This document shows positions 8,174 through 17,335 of a stretch of DNA of 64,000 nt, in pieces. The position numbers and the translations under genes were made by a program. The stretch lies in contig CBDETS010000007.1 of the NCBI GenBank assembly GCA_965242975.1, positions 248,001 through 312,000 on the forward strand, written 5' to 3'. The notes beneath the pieces were generated by a model. That model made no database searches. It worked only from the letters and a program-made list of their open reading frames with translations, and was not told the DNA's origin. Every line of letters starts with the position of its first letter. Position 1 is the first letter of the stretch. The stretch is from JAPPHA01 sp965242975 (GTDB lineage Bacteria > Pseudomonadota > Alphaproteobacteria > Rhodobacterales > Rhodobacteraceae).

Positions 8174-9564
8174 GCGCGGCGACGAGACTTCCCCAACAGT
8201 TGGGTCCGGTCCATTTCATCGGCATCGGTGGCATCGGCATGTCCGGAATCGCGGAAGTGTTGCTTAACCACGGGTACGCGGTCCAGGGGTCCGATCTGAA
8301 GTCGAGCAGGTTGACGGAACGCCTCGCTCGTCTTGGCGCAAGAGTCTGGATCGGGCACCGCGAGTCGAACGTGGAGGGTGCTGATGTCGTGGTGGTGTCC
8401 TCCGCGATTCGCAGCGGCAACCCCGAGCTCAGGATTGCCAGAAGACGTCGGCTGCCCGTCGTCCGCAGGGCCGACATGCTGGCCGAGTTGATGCGCCTGA
8501 AGCTGAACGTTGCCGTTGCCGGCACCCATGGCAAGACCACGACGACAACGCTGGTTGCGACATTGCTCGACGCCGGCGGCATGGACCCGACGGTCGTCAA
8601 TGGCGGCGTCATCCACGCCTACGGGTCAACCGCGCGCGTGGGGCGTGGGGATTGGATGGTCGTGGAAGCCGATGAATCGGACGGAAGTTTCAACCGTTTG
8701 CCGGCCACGATCGCGGTCGTCACCAACATTGACCCCGAGCACATGGAACACTACGGAGATTTCGATGCGCTCAGGCAGGCGTTTCATACATTCATTTCGA
8801 ACATTCCATTCTACGGCGTGGCGGTTTGCAACACCGACCACACGGATGTCCGCTCGATGGTGGCCGAACTGCATGACCGGAGGGTGATCAGCTACGGATT
8901 CGGAGAAGAGTCGGATGTACGCGGCCTGAATCTCCGTTTCGGCGACGGCATTGCCACATTTGATCTTTACCTGAGGAACGAGGACCTTCTTGTCGAAGGC
9001 ATGCGTCTGCCCATGCTCGGGGAGCACAATGTCTCCAATTCCCTCGCTGCCATTGCGGTTGCACGGTATCTTGGGCTGGATCTTGCGCGGATTCGCGATG
9101 CGCTCGGCGCGTTTCGCGGAGTGAACCGCCGCTTCACCCACGTTGGAAAAGTGAACGGTGTCAACGTGATCGATGACTATGCACATCATCCCGTCGAGTT
9201 GGCTGCGGCCCTTCGAGCTGCAAGGCAGTCAGCCTCCGGCCGGGTGGTCGCGGTTCACCAGCCGCACCGGTACAGCCGGTTGCACAGTTTGTTCGACGAC
9301 ATGTGCGGCTGTTTCGGTGACGCCGACCTGGTCGCGATCAGCGAGGTGTATGCCGCCGGGGAATCTCCGATAAACGGGGCTGACCGCGACAGTCTCGTTT
9401 CGGGAATACGGCGTTCCGGTCACAGAAACGTATTCGCCATCGATGGCCAGGCAGGTTTTCGGGAATTTGTTGTTTCGCAGACGCATCCCGGTGATCTGCT
9501 GATCTGTCTTGGGGCAGGATCGATTTCAACCTGGGCACACGACCTGGTTTCGGGGGCGGGATGA
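8170..9564 (+). CDS. murC: MurC, UDP-N-acetylmuramate--L-alanine ligase
   Basis: MurC adds the first amino acid of the stem peptide, L-alanine, to UDP-MurNAc in an ATP-dependent cytoplasmic reaction. The 464-residue protein has the N-terminal loop FIGIGGIGMSGIAE, the ATP loop GTHGKTTTT and EADESDGSF. DDYAHHP follows in the C-terminal part, which is the MurC-type signature. Its start overlaps the murG stop and its stop overlaps the murB start, both by four bases, consistent with one polycistronic message. Confidence 0.96.
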   Translation: MSAATRLPQQLGPVHFIGIGGIGMSGIAEVLLNHGYAVQGSDLKSSRLTERLARLGARVWIGHRESNVEGADVVVVSSAIRSGNPELRIARRRRLPVVRRADMLAELMRLKLNVAVAGTHGKTTTTTLVATLLDAGGMDPTVVNGGVIHAYGSTARVGRGDWMVVEADESDGSFNRLPATIAVVTNIDPEHMEHYGDFDALRQAFHTFISNIPFYGVAVCNTDHTDVRSMVAELHDRRVISYGFGEESDVRGLNLRFGDGIATFDLYLRNEDLLVEGMRLPMLGEHNVSNSLAAIAVARYLGLDLARIRDALGAFRGVNRRFTHVGKVNGVNVIDDYAHHPVELAAALRAARQSASGRVVAVHQPHRYSRLHSLFDDMCGCFGDADLVAISEVYAAGESPINGADRDSLVSGIRRSGHRNVFAIDGQAGFREFVVSQTHPGDLLICLGAGSISTWAHDLVSGAG

Positions 9565-10520
9565 TGGAAAGAGGCTTCCCGTACGCAGGTATCCGCGGGT
9601 CGCTGGATTACGGCAGGTCACTGGCGCCTCTGTCATGGCTGCGCGTCGGGGGCAAGGCCGAGGTGTTTTTTCAACCGGCGGACGAAGACGACCTCGTTCG
9701 CTTCATGTCACGTCTTCCCAGGGACGTTCGTGCGATGCCCGTCGGCGTGTGTTCCAACCTTCTCATACGGGACGGGGGTATTGACGGTGTCGTCATCCGA
9801 CTGGGCCGTGCCTTCGGCGGGATCAGCGTGGAGGACGGCCGCATCCGGGCAGGCGCTTCGGCACTCGGTCAGCACGTGGCGCGCAAGGCTGCGCGTAGCG
9901 GGATTGACATTTCGTTTCTGCGAACGATCCCGGGGACGGTTGGTGGCGCGGTCAAGATGAATGCGGGATGCTATGGCCGGTATCTTGCCGATGCATTCGT
10001 CAGTGCACGCGTGCTCGCGAGGAACGGAACGTGCCATCGTCTTGGATTTGACGATCTGGAATTCGGTTACCGGACATCGAGTCTCCCGGATGACTGGATC
10101 GTTCTCGAGGCGGAGCTGACCGGACCAAGTCGTGATTCGGAGACCATTGAGGCCGAGATGGAACGGCTTCAAGCTCGCCGTTCGGGAACGCAACCGGTTC
10201 GGGAGCGAACCTGTGGATCGGTGTTCAGGAATCCGGTCGGGTATTCGTCGACCGGTGACGACGACGATGTGCATGACATGAAGGCATGGAAACTCATCGA
10301 GACCGCCGGTATGCGTGGTGCGCGCATCGGTGATGCACGGATTTCCGAACGCCACGCAAACTTCATGGTGAATACGGGCAACGCGTCCGCTGCGGAGCTT
10401 GAGGCACTTGGCGAAAGTGTTCGAAAAAGGGTGTTTCAAAAACACGGTATCTGGTTAGAATGGGAGATCAGGCGGGTCGGTCACCCGCGCCGCGAAACGC
10501 AAGGCAACGCCGGACAATAA
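9561..10520 (+). CDS. murB: MurB, UDP-N-acetylenolpyruvoylglucosamine reductase
   Basis: MurB is the FAD- and NADPH-dependent reductase that turns UDP-GlcNAc-enolpyruvate into UDP-MurNAc. The 319-residue protein has the FAD-binding-4 (PCMH) fold with SWLRVGGKAEVFFQP near the start. IPGTVGGAVKMNAGCYG lies in the middle, and the catalytic-serine segment CGSVFRNP is present, as in type I/II MurB. It starts inside the murC stop (ATGATG), and its stop lies 35 bases before the chosen ddl start. Confidence 0.95.
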   Translation: MMERGFPYAGIRGSLDYGRSLAPLSWLRVGGKAEVFFQPADEDDLVRFMSRLPRDVRAMPVGVCSNLLIRDGGIDGVVIRLGRAFGGISVEDGRIRAGASALGQHVARKAARSGIDISFLRTIPGTVGGAVKMNAGCYGRYLADAFVSARVLARNGTCHRLGFDDLEFGYRTSSLPDDWIVLEAELTGPSRDSETIEAEMERLQARRSGTQPVRERTCGSVFRNPVGYSSTGDDDDVHDMKAWKLIETAGMRGARIGDARISERHANFMVNTGNASAAELEALGESVRKRVFQKHGIWLEWEIRRVGHPRRETQGNAGQ

Positions 10521-10555
10521 CAGCGAACGGCGTCGCGGTGAAACGAGAGGCGGGA

Positions 10556-11470
10556 ATGTCGAGCAGGACAAGTCCCCGAGTTGCTGTCCTTTTGGGCGGC
10601 ATGTCCCAGGAACGGGAAGTATCCCTGGTTTCCGGCCAGGGAGTCGCTGACGCGTTGCGCAGCTGCGGGCATACCGTGATGGAAATCGATGCCGGGCGGA
10701 ACCTGCCGTCTGAAATCGTGCGCGAGTCCCCGGACGTGGTTTTCAATGCCTTGCACGGACGATGGGGCGAGGACGGCTGCGTGCAGGGTCTGCTGGAGTT
10801 GTTGAAGATCCCCTACACGCACTCGGGTGTTCTGCCGTCCGCCCTCGCGATGGACAAGGAGCGCGCGAAAACGGTTTTCCGCTCTGCCGGGCTGCCGGTG
10901 GCTGATGGCCGTGTTGTCAGTTCGGTCGAGGCCAGATCGTCACATCCGATCGATCCTCCCTACGTGGTCAAGCCGGTCAACGAGGGTTCATCGGTCGGAA
11001 TCACCTTCGTGACCGAAGGTGCCAACACGCCCGCCCGGCTCGATGTTGACGCGCCGGACCGGGTCATGGTCGAGCGTTACATTCCAGGTCGTGAACTCAC
11101 GACCGCAGTCATGGATGGGCGTGCGCTCGCCGTAACCGACATCCAGACCGATGGATGGTACAGCTACCACGCAAAGTATGCGCCCGGAGGATCACGGCAT
11201 GTGGTGCCCGCGGACATTCCCCGGGAGATAACGGATGCATGCCTGGACTACGCGGTTCGGGCGCATAGCTCGCTCCATTGCCGGGGCGTGACGCGAACCG
11301 ATTTCAGGTGGGATGAACGGAAGGGCCTCGAAGGACTGATCATTCTTGAAACCAACACGCAGCCTGGCATGACACCGACATCGCTGGTTCCGGAACAGGC
11401 GGAATATGCCGGTCTCAGCTACTCGGACCTGGTGTCGTGGTTGCTTGAAGATGCGTCGTGCGACCGATGA
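10556..11470 (+). CDS. ddl: Ddl, D-alanine--D-alanine ligase
   Basis: This cytoplasmic ATP-grasp ligase makes D-Ala-D-Ala for the pentapeptide end. The 304-residue product matches the usual DdlB size. VAVLLGGMSQEREVSLVSG opens the protein, NALHGRWGEDG and EGSSVGITFV are the family's substrate loops, and ETNTQPGMT is the C-terminal metal/ATP region. The frame stays open to 10460 inside murB. ATG 10556 was chosen because GAGAGG precedes it and because homologues begin a few residues before the VLLGG motif. The stop overlaps the ftsQ start. Confidence 0.94.
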   Translation: MSSRTSPRVAVLLGGMSQEREVSLVSGQGVADALRSCGHTVMEIDAGRNLPSEIVRESPDVVFNALHGRWGEDGCVQGLLELLKIPYTHSGVLPSALAMDKERAKTVFRSAGLPVADGRVVSSVEARSSHPIDPPYVVKPVNEGSSVGITFVTEGANTPARLDVDAPDRVMVERYIPGRELTTAVMDGRALAVTDIQTDGWYSYHAKYAPGGSRHVVPADIPREITDACLDYAVRAHSSLHCRGVTRTDFRWDERKGLEGLIILETNTQPGMTPTSLVPEQAEYAGLSYSDLVSWLLEDASCDR

Positions 11471-12369
11471 TCCAGATCAGTTCATCAGATCCCGCGCCGA
11501 GTCGCCTGCGTTACCGCCTGGAGCGAATGTGGTACTCGCCTGCGTTCAGGCGCGCCGCCAGGATCGGGATGCCACTGGCTGCCGTCGCGCTGGCCCTCTG
11601 CCTCGTCGCGCAGTACCGTGACTTCAGGGATCGCGTGTTTGCGGGCGCAACGGCCGCAGCCGACGCACTGGCCGATCTTGCCCAGATGCCTGAGTTTCGA
11701 GTCGATGCACTGGACGTCGTGGGTGCCTCGCCGGAAGTTGAGGCGGCGGTCAGGGAAATCGCTGATGGCGAATTGCCACAGTACTCGTTCGCACTGGATG
11801 TCGAGCAGCTTCGCCAAGGCATTCTTCGCGTGCCAGCAATCGAGTCCGCCACGCTTCGTCTCAGGTCCGGAGGCATTATCGAGGTCAGGATCAGAGAACG
11901 GACTCCGGTTGCGGTCTGGCGTCACGAGTTCGGGCTGGCACTGATCGATCTCAATGGCTGGCGCATCGGTTCCCTTGATTTCCGAAGCGAGCGGAAGGAC
12001 CTGCCGCTGGTTGCCGGTGATGACGCTCCGGACGTGATCCGGGAGGCGTTGCAGTTATACGGTGTGGCTCAACCGTTCGCCGATCGTATCCGCGGTCTGC
12101 GCCGGGTCGGGGAGCGGCGTTGGGACATTGTCCTGGACAAGAATCAGACAATCAAGCTGCCGGAATCGGACGCGGCGAACGTGTTGAAACGAATAGCAGA
12201 ATTGCATCTGGAAACTCGTTTGCTCGACCGTTTCGTGACGGTGGTTGATTTCCGCCTTCCGGACCGGCCGGTTCTCCGGGTTGAACACGACAAGTTCAGG
12301 ACCGGAGACGAAACCGAAACCGGCGTGGGCCAGTATGCGGGCAGAGCAGTAACAGCCGAAGGAACCTAG
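11467..12369 (+). CDS. ftsQ: FtsQ, divisome assembly protein
   Basis: FtsQ is a bitopic inner-membrane protein that links early and late division proteins. The 300-residue product has a cytoplasmic N-terminus, one membrane segment (IGMPLAAVALALCLVA, about 34-49) and a POTRA domain starting at FRVDALDVVGAS. The beta domain, with IRERTPVAVWRH and LIDLNGWRI, follows. ATG 11467 makes an ATGA overlap with the ddl stop and was preferred over GTG 11458. Confidence 0.93.
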   Translation: MIQISSSDPAPSRLRYRLERMWYSPAFRRAARIGMPLAAVALALCLVAQYRDFRDRVFAGATAAADALADLAQMPEFRVDALDVVGASPEVEAAVREIADGELPQYSFALDVEQLRQGILRVPAIESATLRLRSGGIIEVRIRERTPVAVWRHEFGLALIDLNGWRIGSLDFRSERKDLPLVAGDDAPDVIREALQLYGVAQPFADRIRGLRRVGERRWDIVLDKNQTIKLPESDAANVLKRIAELHLETRLLDRFVTVVDFRLPDRPVLRVEHDKFRTGDETETGVGQYAGRAVTAEGT

Positions 12370-12373
12370 GATC

Positions 12374-13705
12374 ATGGCGGCGCAGTACCACTCCCAACGA
12401 CTGATGCGTCAGAGTCGGAAATCCGCTCTCAGACGTCGGCGCGTCGCGGTCCTCGACATTGGCTCGACCAAGATTGCCTGCATGATCTTGCAGTTGTCGC
12501 CGGAGCTCAAGTCAGAGCCCATTGGCGTTCGTGACGCGCATGCATTTTATGAGCTCTACCGGGTAATTGGCGTTGCCACCACGCGTTCCCGCGGAATCCG
12601 ATTCGGCGAAATCTGCACTATGGACGAGGCCGAACGAGCGATTCGGACGGCGATAAGCGGTGCCCAGAAGATGGCGCAGTCCCGGGTCGATCACGTTGTC
12701 GCCTGTTTTTCGGGCGGTCTACCCCGGTCGTTCAGCGTCAACGGACGCACGGAACTGGGCGGAGGTTCAGTGACCGAGTCTGACATTGGAAAGGTGCTCG
12801 GATGCTGTGAATTGCCGGAACGTAGCGCGCGCAGGGAAGCGATTCACGCGATGCCGGTCAATTTCCAGGTCGACGACCGAAGCGAGCTCATCGACCCGCG
12901 TGGCCTGACCGGTTCTCATCTGAGCGTCGATACGCACGTCCTGACGATCCAGAGCCAGGCGTTGACAAACCTCGAACTCTGCATCGGGCGCTGTGATCTG
13001 GAATTGGCAGGCGTTGCCTTTGCCGGTTATGCCAGCGGACTCGCGTCCGTTGTCGACGATGAACGGGAGTTCGGAGCCGTTTGCGTCGATCTCGGAGGAG
13101 GCAGCTCGACGGTGTCGATTTTTCTGAAAAACCACATGATTTATGCCGACAGCGTTCGCTTGGGGGGCAATCACATCTCCTCGGATATCTCGAAAGGATT
13201 GCAGATCCCCCTGGAAGTTTCCGAAAGGATCAAGACCTTGCACGGCGGGGTTACGGTGACCGGAGCGGACGACCGAGAGATGATCGAACTCGCCTCTTCC
13301 GATCAGGCAGACCGGGACTATCGCCGCGTCAGCCGGGCCGAACTCATCGGTGTGATCAAGCCCCGTATGGAGGAGATCCTGGAGGAAGTGCGATCGTGCA
13401 TGGAACGGGGCGGATTTGGACATCTTCCCAGCCGCCGGATCGTGCTTACCGGCGGTGGAAGCCTCCTTCACGGCCTCGACCGGCTGGCCGCGCGGGTACT
13501 GGGACAGGAAGTGAGACTGGGGCGTCCGCTCAGGATCGCGGGCCTGCCGCAGGCTGCGTCAGGGCCGGCCTTCTCGGCGACCGTTGGTCTGACATTGCAC
13601 ACGGTTCTGCCCCAGGACGAGTGCTGGGACTTCCAAGCTCCCGACCTGGCGCTGGACGGTTTGTCATTTGGCAACATGGTTCGCTGGTTGCGTGAGAACT
13701 GGTAG
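12374..13705 (+). CDS. ftsA: FtsA, actin-like membrane tether for FtsZ
   Basis: FtsA is an actin-fold ATPase that anchors FtsZ filaments to the membrane. The 443-residue protein has the phosphate-1 loop AVLDIGSTKIACMI near residues 19-32, and an SHS2 (1C) domain follows. The phosphate-2 loop is CVDLGGGSSTVSIF, and the adenosine motif is VLTGGGSLLHGL. The C-terminus MVRWLRENW fits an amphipathic membrane-targeting helix. AGGAACC is present about ten bases upstream, and the gene follows ftsQ after four bases. Confidence 0.95.
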   Translation: MAAQYHSQRLMRQSRKSALRRRRVAVLDIGSTKIACMILQLSPELKSEPIGVRDAHAFYELYRVIGVATTRSRGIRFGEICTMDEAERAIRTAISGAQKMAQSRVDHVVACFSGGLPRSFSVNGRTELGGGSVTESDIGKVLGCCELPERSARREAIHAMPVNFQVDDRSELIDPRGLTGSHLSVDTHVLTIQSQALTNLELCIGRCDLELAGVAFAGYASGLASVVDDEREFGAVCVDLGGGSSTVSIFLKNHMIYADSVRLGGNHISSDISKGLQIPLEVSERIKTLHGGVTVTGADDREMIELASSDQADRDYRRVSRAELIGVIKPRMEEILEEVRSCMERGGFGHLPSRRIVLTGGGSLLHGLDRLAARVLGQEVRLGRPLRIAGLPQAASGPAFSATVGLTLHTVLPQDECWDFQAPDLALDGLSFGNMVRWLRENW

Positions 13706-13870
13706 GAGAGTGGACGGCAGAGCACGTTCGGGGCCAGCAGAATTCGGAATCACGTTTACCTGAAAATTTCTCGTGCTTTTCCGAACGATCCTTGCTATAA
13801 ATCTCAAGAGTCAGGCCGCTAGAAGCACTGACCGAAAAGGCTGAGCAGAAGCAACACAGGCAGATCCAGC

Positions 13871-15652
13871 ATGAGTTTGACACTTTGCATGCCCAATGTG
13901 GCAGACCTTAAACCACGCATTGTCGTATTTGGAATCGGAGGCGCCGGCGGAAACGCGATCAACAACATGATCTCCAAGAATCTTGAGGGTGTCGAATTCG
14001 TTGTCGCGAACACAGATGCTCAGGCGTTGCAACTCTCGATGGCGTCGCACAAGGTTCAACTCGGCGAAAAGTTGACCGAAGGTCTCGGTGCGGGAGCTTC
14101 ACCGGACATCGGTGCGGCCGCCGCCAGAGAAAGCATCGAGGCAGTCAAGGACTATCTAGGCGGGTGCCACATGTGTTTCATCACGGCGGGCATGGGTGGC
14201 GGCACCGGAACCGGCGCCGCACCGGTCATATCCGAAGTTGCGCGGGAACTCGGTGTTCTGACCGTCGGGGTTGTTACGAAACCGTTCGACTTCGAAGGCG
14301 TACGGCGAATGAGTTTTGCCGAGGACGGGTTGCTGGCGATCAAGGACAAGGTTGACACCCTGATCATCATACCCAACCAGAACCTGTTCCGGATCGCAAA
14401 TGAAAAGACGACCATCACCGAGGCGTTCGCCATGGCCGATGAGGTCCTTTACCAGGGCGTGAAGGGAGTCACCGACCTGATGGTCAAGCCGGGGATCATC
14501 AATCTCGACTTCTCGGACATTCGTTCGGTCATGAACGAAATGGGGCAGGCGATGATGGGAACCGGAGAGTGCTCGGGCGAAGGACGTGCAATCAATGCCG
14601 CAGAAAGTGCGATTTCCAATCCCTTGCTCGACGAGGTTTCCTTCAAGGGTGCACGCGGCGTCTTGATCAACATTACCGGTGGTCCGGACATGACACTGTT
14701 CGAGGTTGATGAAGCGGCGAACCGAATTCGGCAGGAGCTTGACCCCGACGAGAGCGACGCGAACATCATTGTCGGCTCGACCCAGGATCCGACAATGGAG
14801 GGAACGATCAAGGTTTCGGTTGTCGCGACCGGTATAGACAAGCTGAAAGGCGTGAACGTCGCGAGGCAGGTGGAATTCGGCCTCGGCACTGCAATTGAAT
14901 CCTCCGGCCTGGCTCATCACGGCGAAGACAACGGCTCCAACGGTGCTTTCCCGGATCATGGGCAGACGACGTACGTCGAACAGGACGGCACCGCTGTGTA
15001 CGGCGTGTCCGGAAACGAAAACGGTTCCGAGCAAGGCAGGGGGCTGCATTTCCGGGGGTCCGAGTTGCCGGGCGGCAATCCGGATCAACCATGCGCGGCC
15101 GTTCAGGAGTCGGCCGTTCAGGAATTCCCGAATTCGGGATGGCATGAACAGGGTCGCCAGGAGGCAGCGGCAGTTAGGCCGGTGACCGGCGCCTCGGCGA
15201 CAGGTGAAGGTGTGGACGGCGCCGAAGAGTTCACCAAGGAACTGGCGGCACCGGCATACCGTTCTCGAACGACCGGAACGACGTCCGGAATCCTGCATGC
15301 GGAGGAAGCAGAAACCGAACAGGTTCAGCGCACGGGTGAACGACGTGCCGAACCGTCGTCCGAAACCGCCTTGCACCATTTCACCGCCGGATCCGAATCG
15401 CACGAAGGCAGCCAGGAGAGGGAAGATACGCAACAGGCTGGCGACAAGGGGGCAGGGCATGGGCGAAACAGTGGGTTCGGACTGAACAACCTGATTTCGA
15501 GAATGACCGGCCTCGCCCCTTCATCGCAGTCGGGTCGCCGCGAACCCGCGGTCGCATCGAATTCGCGGCGGCGGGACGAATACGGCGGCGAAAGGGTTTC
15601 CGAGTTCGAACAGAACGAGATTCCGGCGTTTCTTCGCCGCCAGGCAAACTGA
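13871..15652 (+). CDS. ftsZ: FtsZ, tubulin-like division GTPase with a long C-terminal linker
   Basis: FtsZ forms the cytokinetic ring. Of 593 residues, the first 320 or so are the conserved core: GGAGGNAI at 23-30, the tubulin signature GGGTGTG at 109-115 and the T7-loop residues NLDFSD at 211-216. A glutamate-, glycine- and serine-rich linker of about 260 residues follows, and the protein ends in the FtsA-binding peptide EIPAFLRRQAN. Many bacteria have only 380-400 residues in total, so the linker is long, though long linkers are known in alphaproteobacteria. The 165-base gap after ftsA contains CTATAAAT near 13795, which could be part of a dedicated promoter. Confidence 0.97.
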   Translation: MSLTLCMPNVADLKPRIVVFGIGGAGGNAINNMISKNLEGVEFVVANTDAQALQLSMASHKVQLGEKLTEGLGAGASPDIGAAAARESIEAVKDYLGGCHMCFITAGMGGGTGTGAAPVISEVARELGVLTVGVVTKPFDFEGVRRMSFAEDGLLAIKDKVDTLIIIPNQNLFRIANEKTTITEAFAMADEVLYQGVKGVTDLMVKPGIINLDFSDIRSVMNEMGQAMMGTGECSGEGRAINAAESAISNPLLDEVSFKGARGVLINITGGPDMTLFEVDEAANRIRQELDPDESDANIIVGSTQDPTMEGTIKVSVVATGIDKLKGVNVARQVEFGLGTAIESSGLAHHGEDNGSNGAFPDHGQTTYVEQDGTAVYGVSGNENGSEQGRGLHFRGSELPGGNPDQPCAAVQESAVQEFPNSGWHEQGRQEAAAVRPVTGASATGEGVDGAEEFTKELAAPAYRSRTTGTTSGILHAEEAETEQVQRTGERRAEPSSETALHHFTAGSESHEGSQEREDTQQAGDKGAGHGRNSGFGLNNLISRMTGLAPSSQSGRREPAVASNSRRRDEYGGERVSEFEQNEIPAFLRRQAN

Positions 15653-16106
15653 CTGACCGGGCGACGCTCACTCTGCGTCCCGCGGCGGACCAGCCGCGTG
15701 CTGGGAGCAATGGATGGCACCTGATTGTCCGGTGACCGGCTCCGCGGCACCGCCACGCTCGTTCCGATGCCGCGAAGTGGCATGGTGGGTGGTGCGATGA
15801 TGCCCGTGACGCCATCGTCCGGGCCAACCGTCAGTGAATCCCCCGGAACACTGCGAACCTTCCGTTTCGCTTGTCAAGGCAATCGGTCTGGATGGCCGGC
15901 ATGCGTGACCGCTGTCCGTCTGCGGGGCCGGCATCGAGTTCGGAAGCTGTTGAAGACTGAAGCAATTGGACACAATTCTTGATTTGAGCGGATTCGGATC
16001 GTTCTTGTAGAAATCGCTGTGGATGATTTCGGTTGCGTTGGGCTCCGGCCTCAGGTCCGGATAGTTGACCGGGCCAGGATCCCTGGGAAAACCTTAAGGC
16101 AGGACT
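15653..16106. other. ftsZ-lpxC intergenic region, no supported gene
   Basis: About 450 bases separate ftsZ and lpxC, the largest gap in this part of the cluster apart from the insertion. Short open frames here match nothing. A GC hairpin lies just after ftsZ. The AT-richer piece at about 15955-16025, with TTGATT and TTGAGC elements, is a candidate promoter region for lpxC, but spacing to a clear -10 is poor. Confidence 0.4.
15681..15698 (+). terminator. GC hairpin after ftsZ
   Basis: CGCGGC and GCCGCG form a perfect six-base-pair stem with a six-base loop, 28 bases after the ftsZ stop. No T tract follows, so it is not a classical Rho-independent terminator; it could stabilise the 3' end of the dcw message. 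Confidence 0.3.
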
Positions 16107-17060
16107 TTGCAGGCAACAATCAACAAGCAGGTAGGCTTTGAGGGGATCGGACTTCATACTGGTGAACCAGTATTCATGAGGCTGTTCCCGGAAAAGGCCG
16201 ATCACGGCATCTGCTTCATCCGAACGGACATCACGGGTCGCGACAACCGGATTTCGGCGGCCTACGACAAGGTCGCGAGTACCGACCTGTGCACGGCGAT
16301 CGAAAACTCGGACGGCATCCGGGTTTCGACGGTCGAGCACATCATGGCGGCATTGGCCGGAACGGGGATCTTCAATGTCCGGGTGGAGGTCGACGGACCG
16401 GAGGTTCCGATCATGGACGGCAGTGCCGAACAGTTCGTGCAGGAAATTCTCCAAGCTGGTGTGAAACAGGTTGACGCACCGATTCGGGCGATCAGGATTC
16501 TAGAGGACGTATCGGTCACGATGGACGACGTCACGGTAGCGTTGTCCCCATGGCAGGGTACCGAGATCGATTTTCGCATTGAGTACAAATCCGAAGCAAT
16601 AGGAACGCAGGCCAAGTCGCTCAACATGGCAAACGGCACATTTGTTCGTGAACTCAGTCTTTCGCGGACCTTTGTCGAAGTCGCCGACATTCCGAAGGTC
16701 AAGGCACGCGGCCTCGGACGCGGCGGCAGTTACGCCACGACGATGATCATCGACGGTCCAGACGTACTGAACCCGGACGGATTCCGGTACCGGGATGAGT
16801 GCGTACGCCACAAGATGCTGGACGCATTCGGAGACCTTGCGCTGGCCGGCGCGCCGATTCTCGGCAAGTTTACCGGCATCAAGGCAGGACATGGTGCGAC
16901 GAACACGCTGCTTCGCAAGCTGTTCTCGACGCCCGGAGCATGGGACGTCGTCGACTGCGACGAAGCCATGAATGACCTTATTCCGGGCTATCACATCATG
17001 GGCGAGGACCGGCGCCGGGACCAGGAAATCGGAACGGGTTCCCACCCCGTTTTTCATTGA
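16107..17060 (+). CDS. lpxC: LpxC, UDP-3-O-acyl-GlcNAc deacetylase
   Basis: LpxC catalyses the committed, zinc-dependent step of lipid A synthesis in the cytoplasm. The 317-residue protein contains GIGLHTGE near the N-terminus and the zinc ligands H78 (VEHIMAALAG), H235 and D239 (RHKMLDAFGDL). The catalytic-type H262 lies in KAGHGATN. The start is TTG, preceded by AAGGCAGGA at a good distance; no ATG or GTG in frame fits the conserved N-terminus. The gene closes the dcw cluster in its usual alphaproteobacterial position and shows the organism makes lipid A. Confidence 0.95.
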   Translation: MQATINKQVGFEGIGLHTGEPVFMRLFPEKADHGICFIRTDITGRDNRISAAYDKVASTDLCTAIENSDGIRVSTVEHIMAALAGTGIFNVRVEVDGPEVPIMDGSAEQFVQEILQAGVKQVDAPIRAIRILEDVSVTMDDVTVALSPWQGTEIDFRIEYKSEAIGTQAKSLNMANGTFVRELSLSRTFVEVADIPKVKARGLGRGGSYATTMIIDGPDVLNPDGFRYRDECVRHKMLDAFGDLALAGAPILGKFTGIKAGHGATNTLLRKLFSTPGAWDVVDCDEAMNDLIPGYHIMGEDRRRDQEIGTGSHPVFH

Positions 17061-17335
17061 GTTCCGTCGGGGAGGAACATGTTCCTCTCCACGCGGAACT
17101 AATCACGCAGAGAAATACAACCTCCCCGGACTGCATGTGGCGCGTCGGTGCCGAAAGTCCGTGCCTGCCCGGACGTCATGGTGGGCGCACAGACATCGGG
17201 ACGGCCTCGATCCGTCGCCGGCGTTCGCGTCGGAATGTGGTTTCCCGGACACTGTTCTATTGCCGACAGGCGTACAGTTGTTTAAAGGCGCCCGCTGATG
17301 AACATGAATCCTGACCAGGCGGAGTCGATTGGACC

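Noticed and set aside
14156..15460. A 434-codon frame antisense to ftsZ
   Set aside because: Lies wholly inside ftsZ on the other strand and shows no family motifs.
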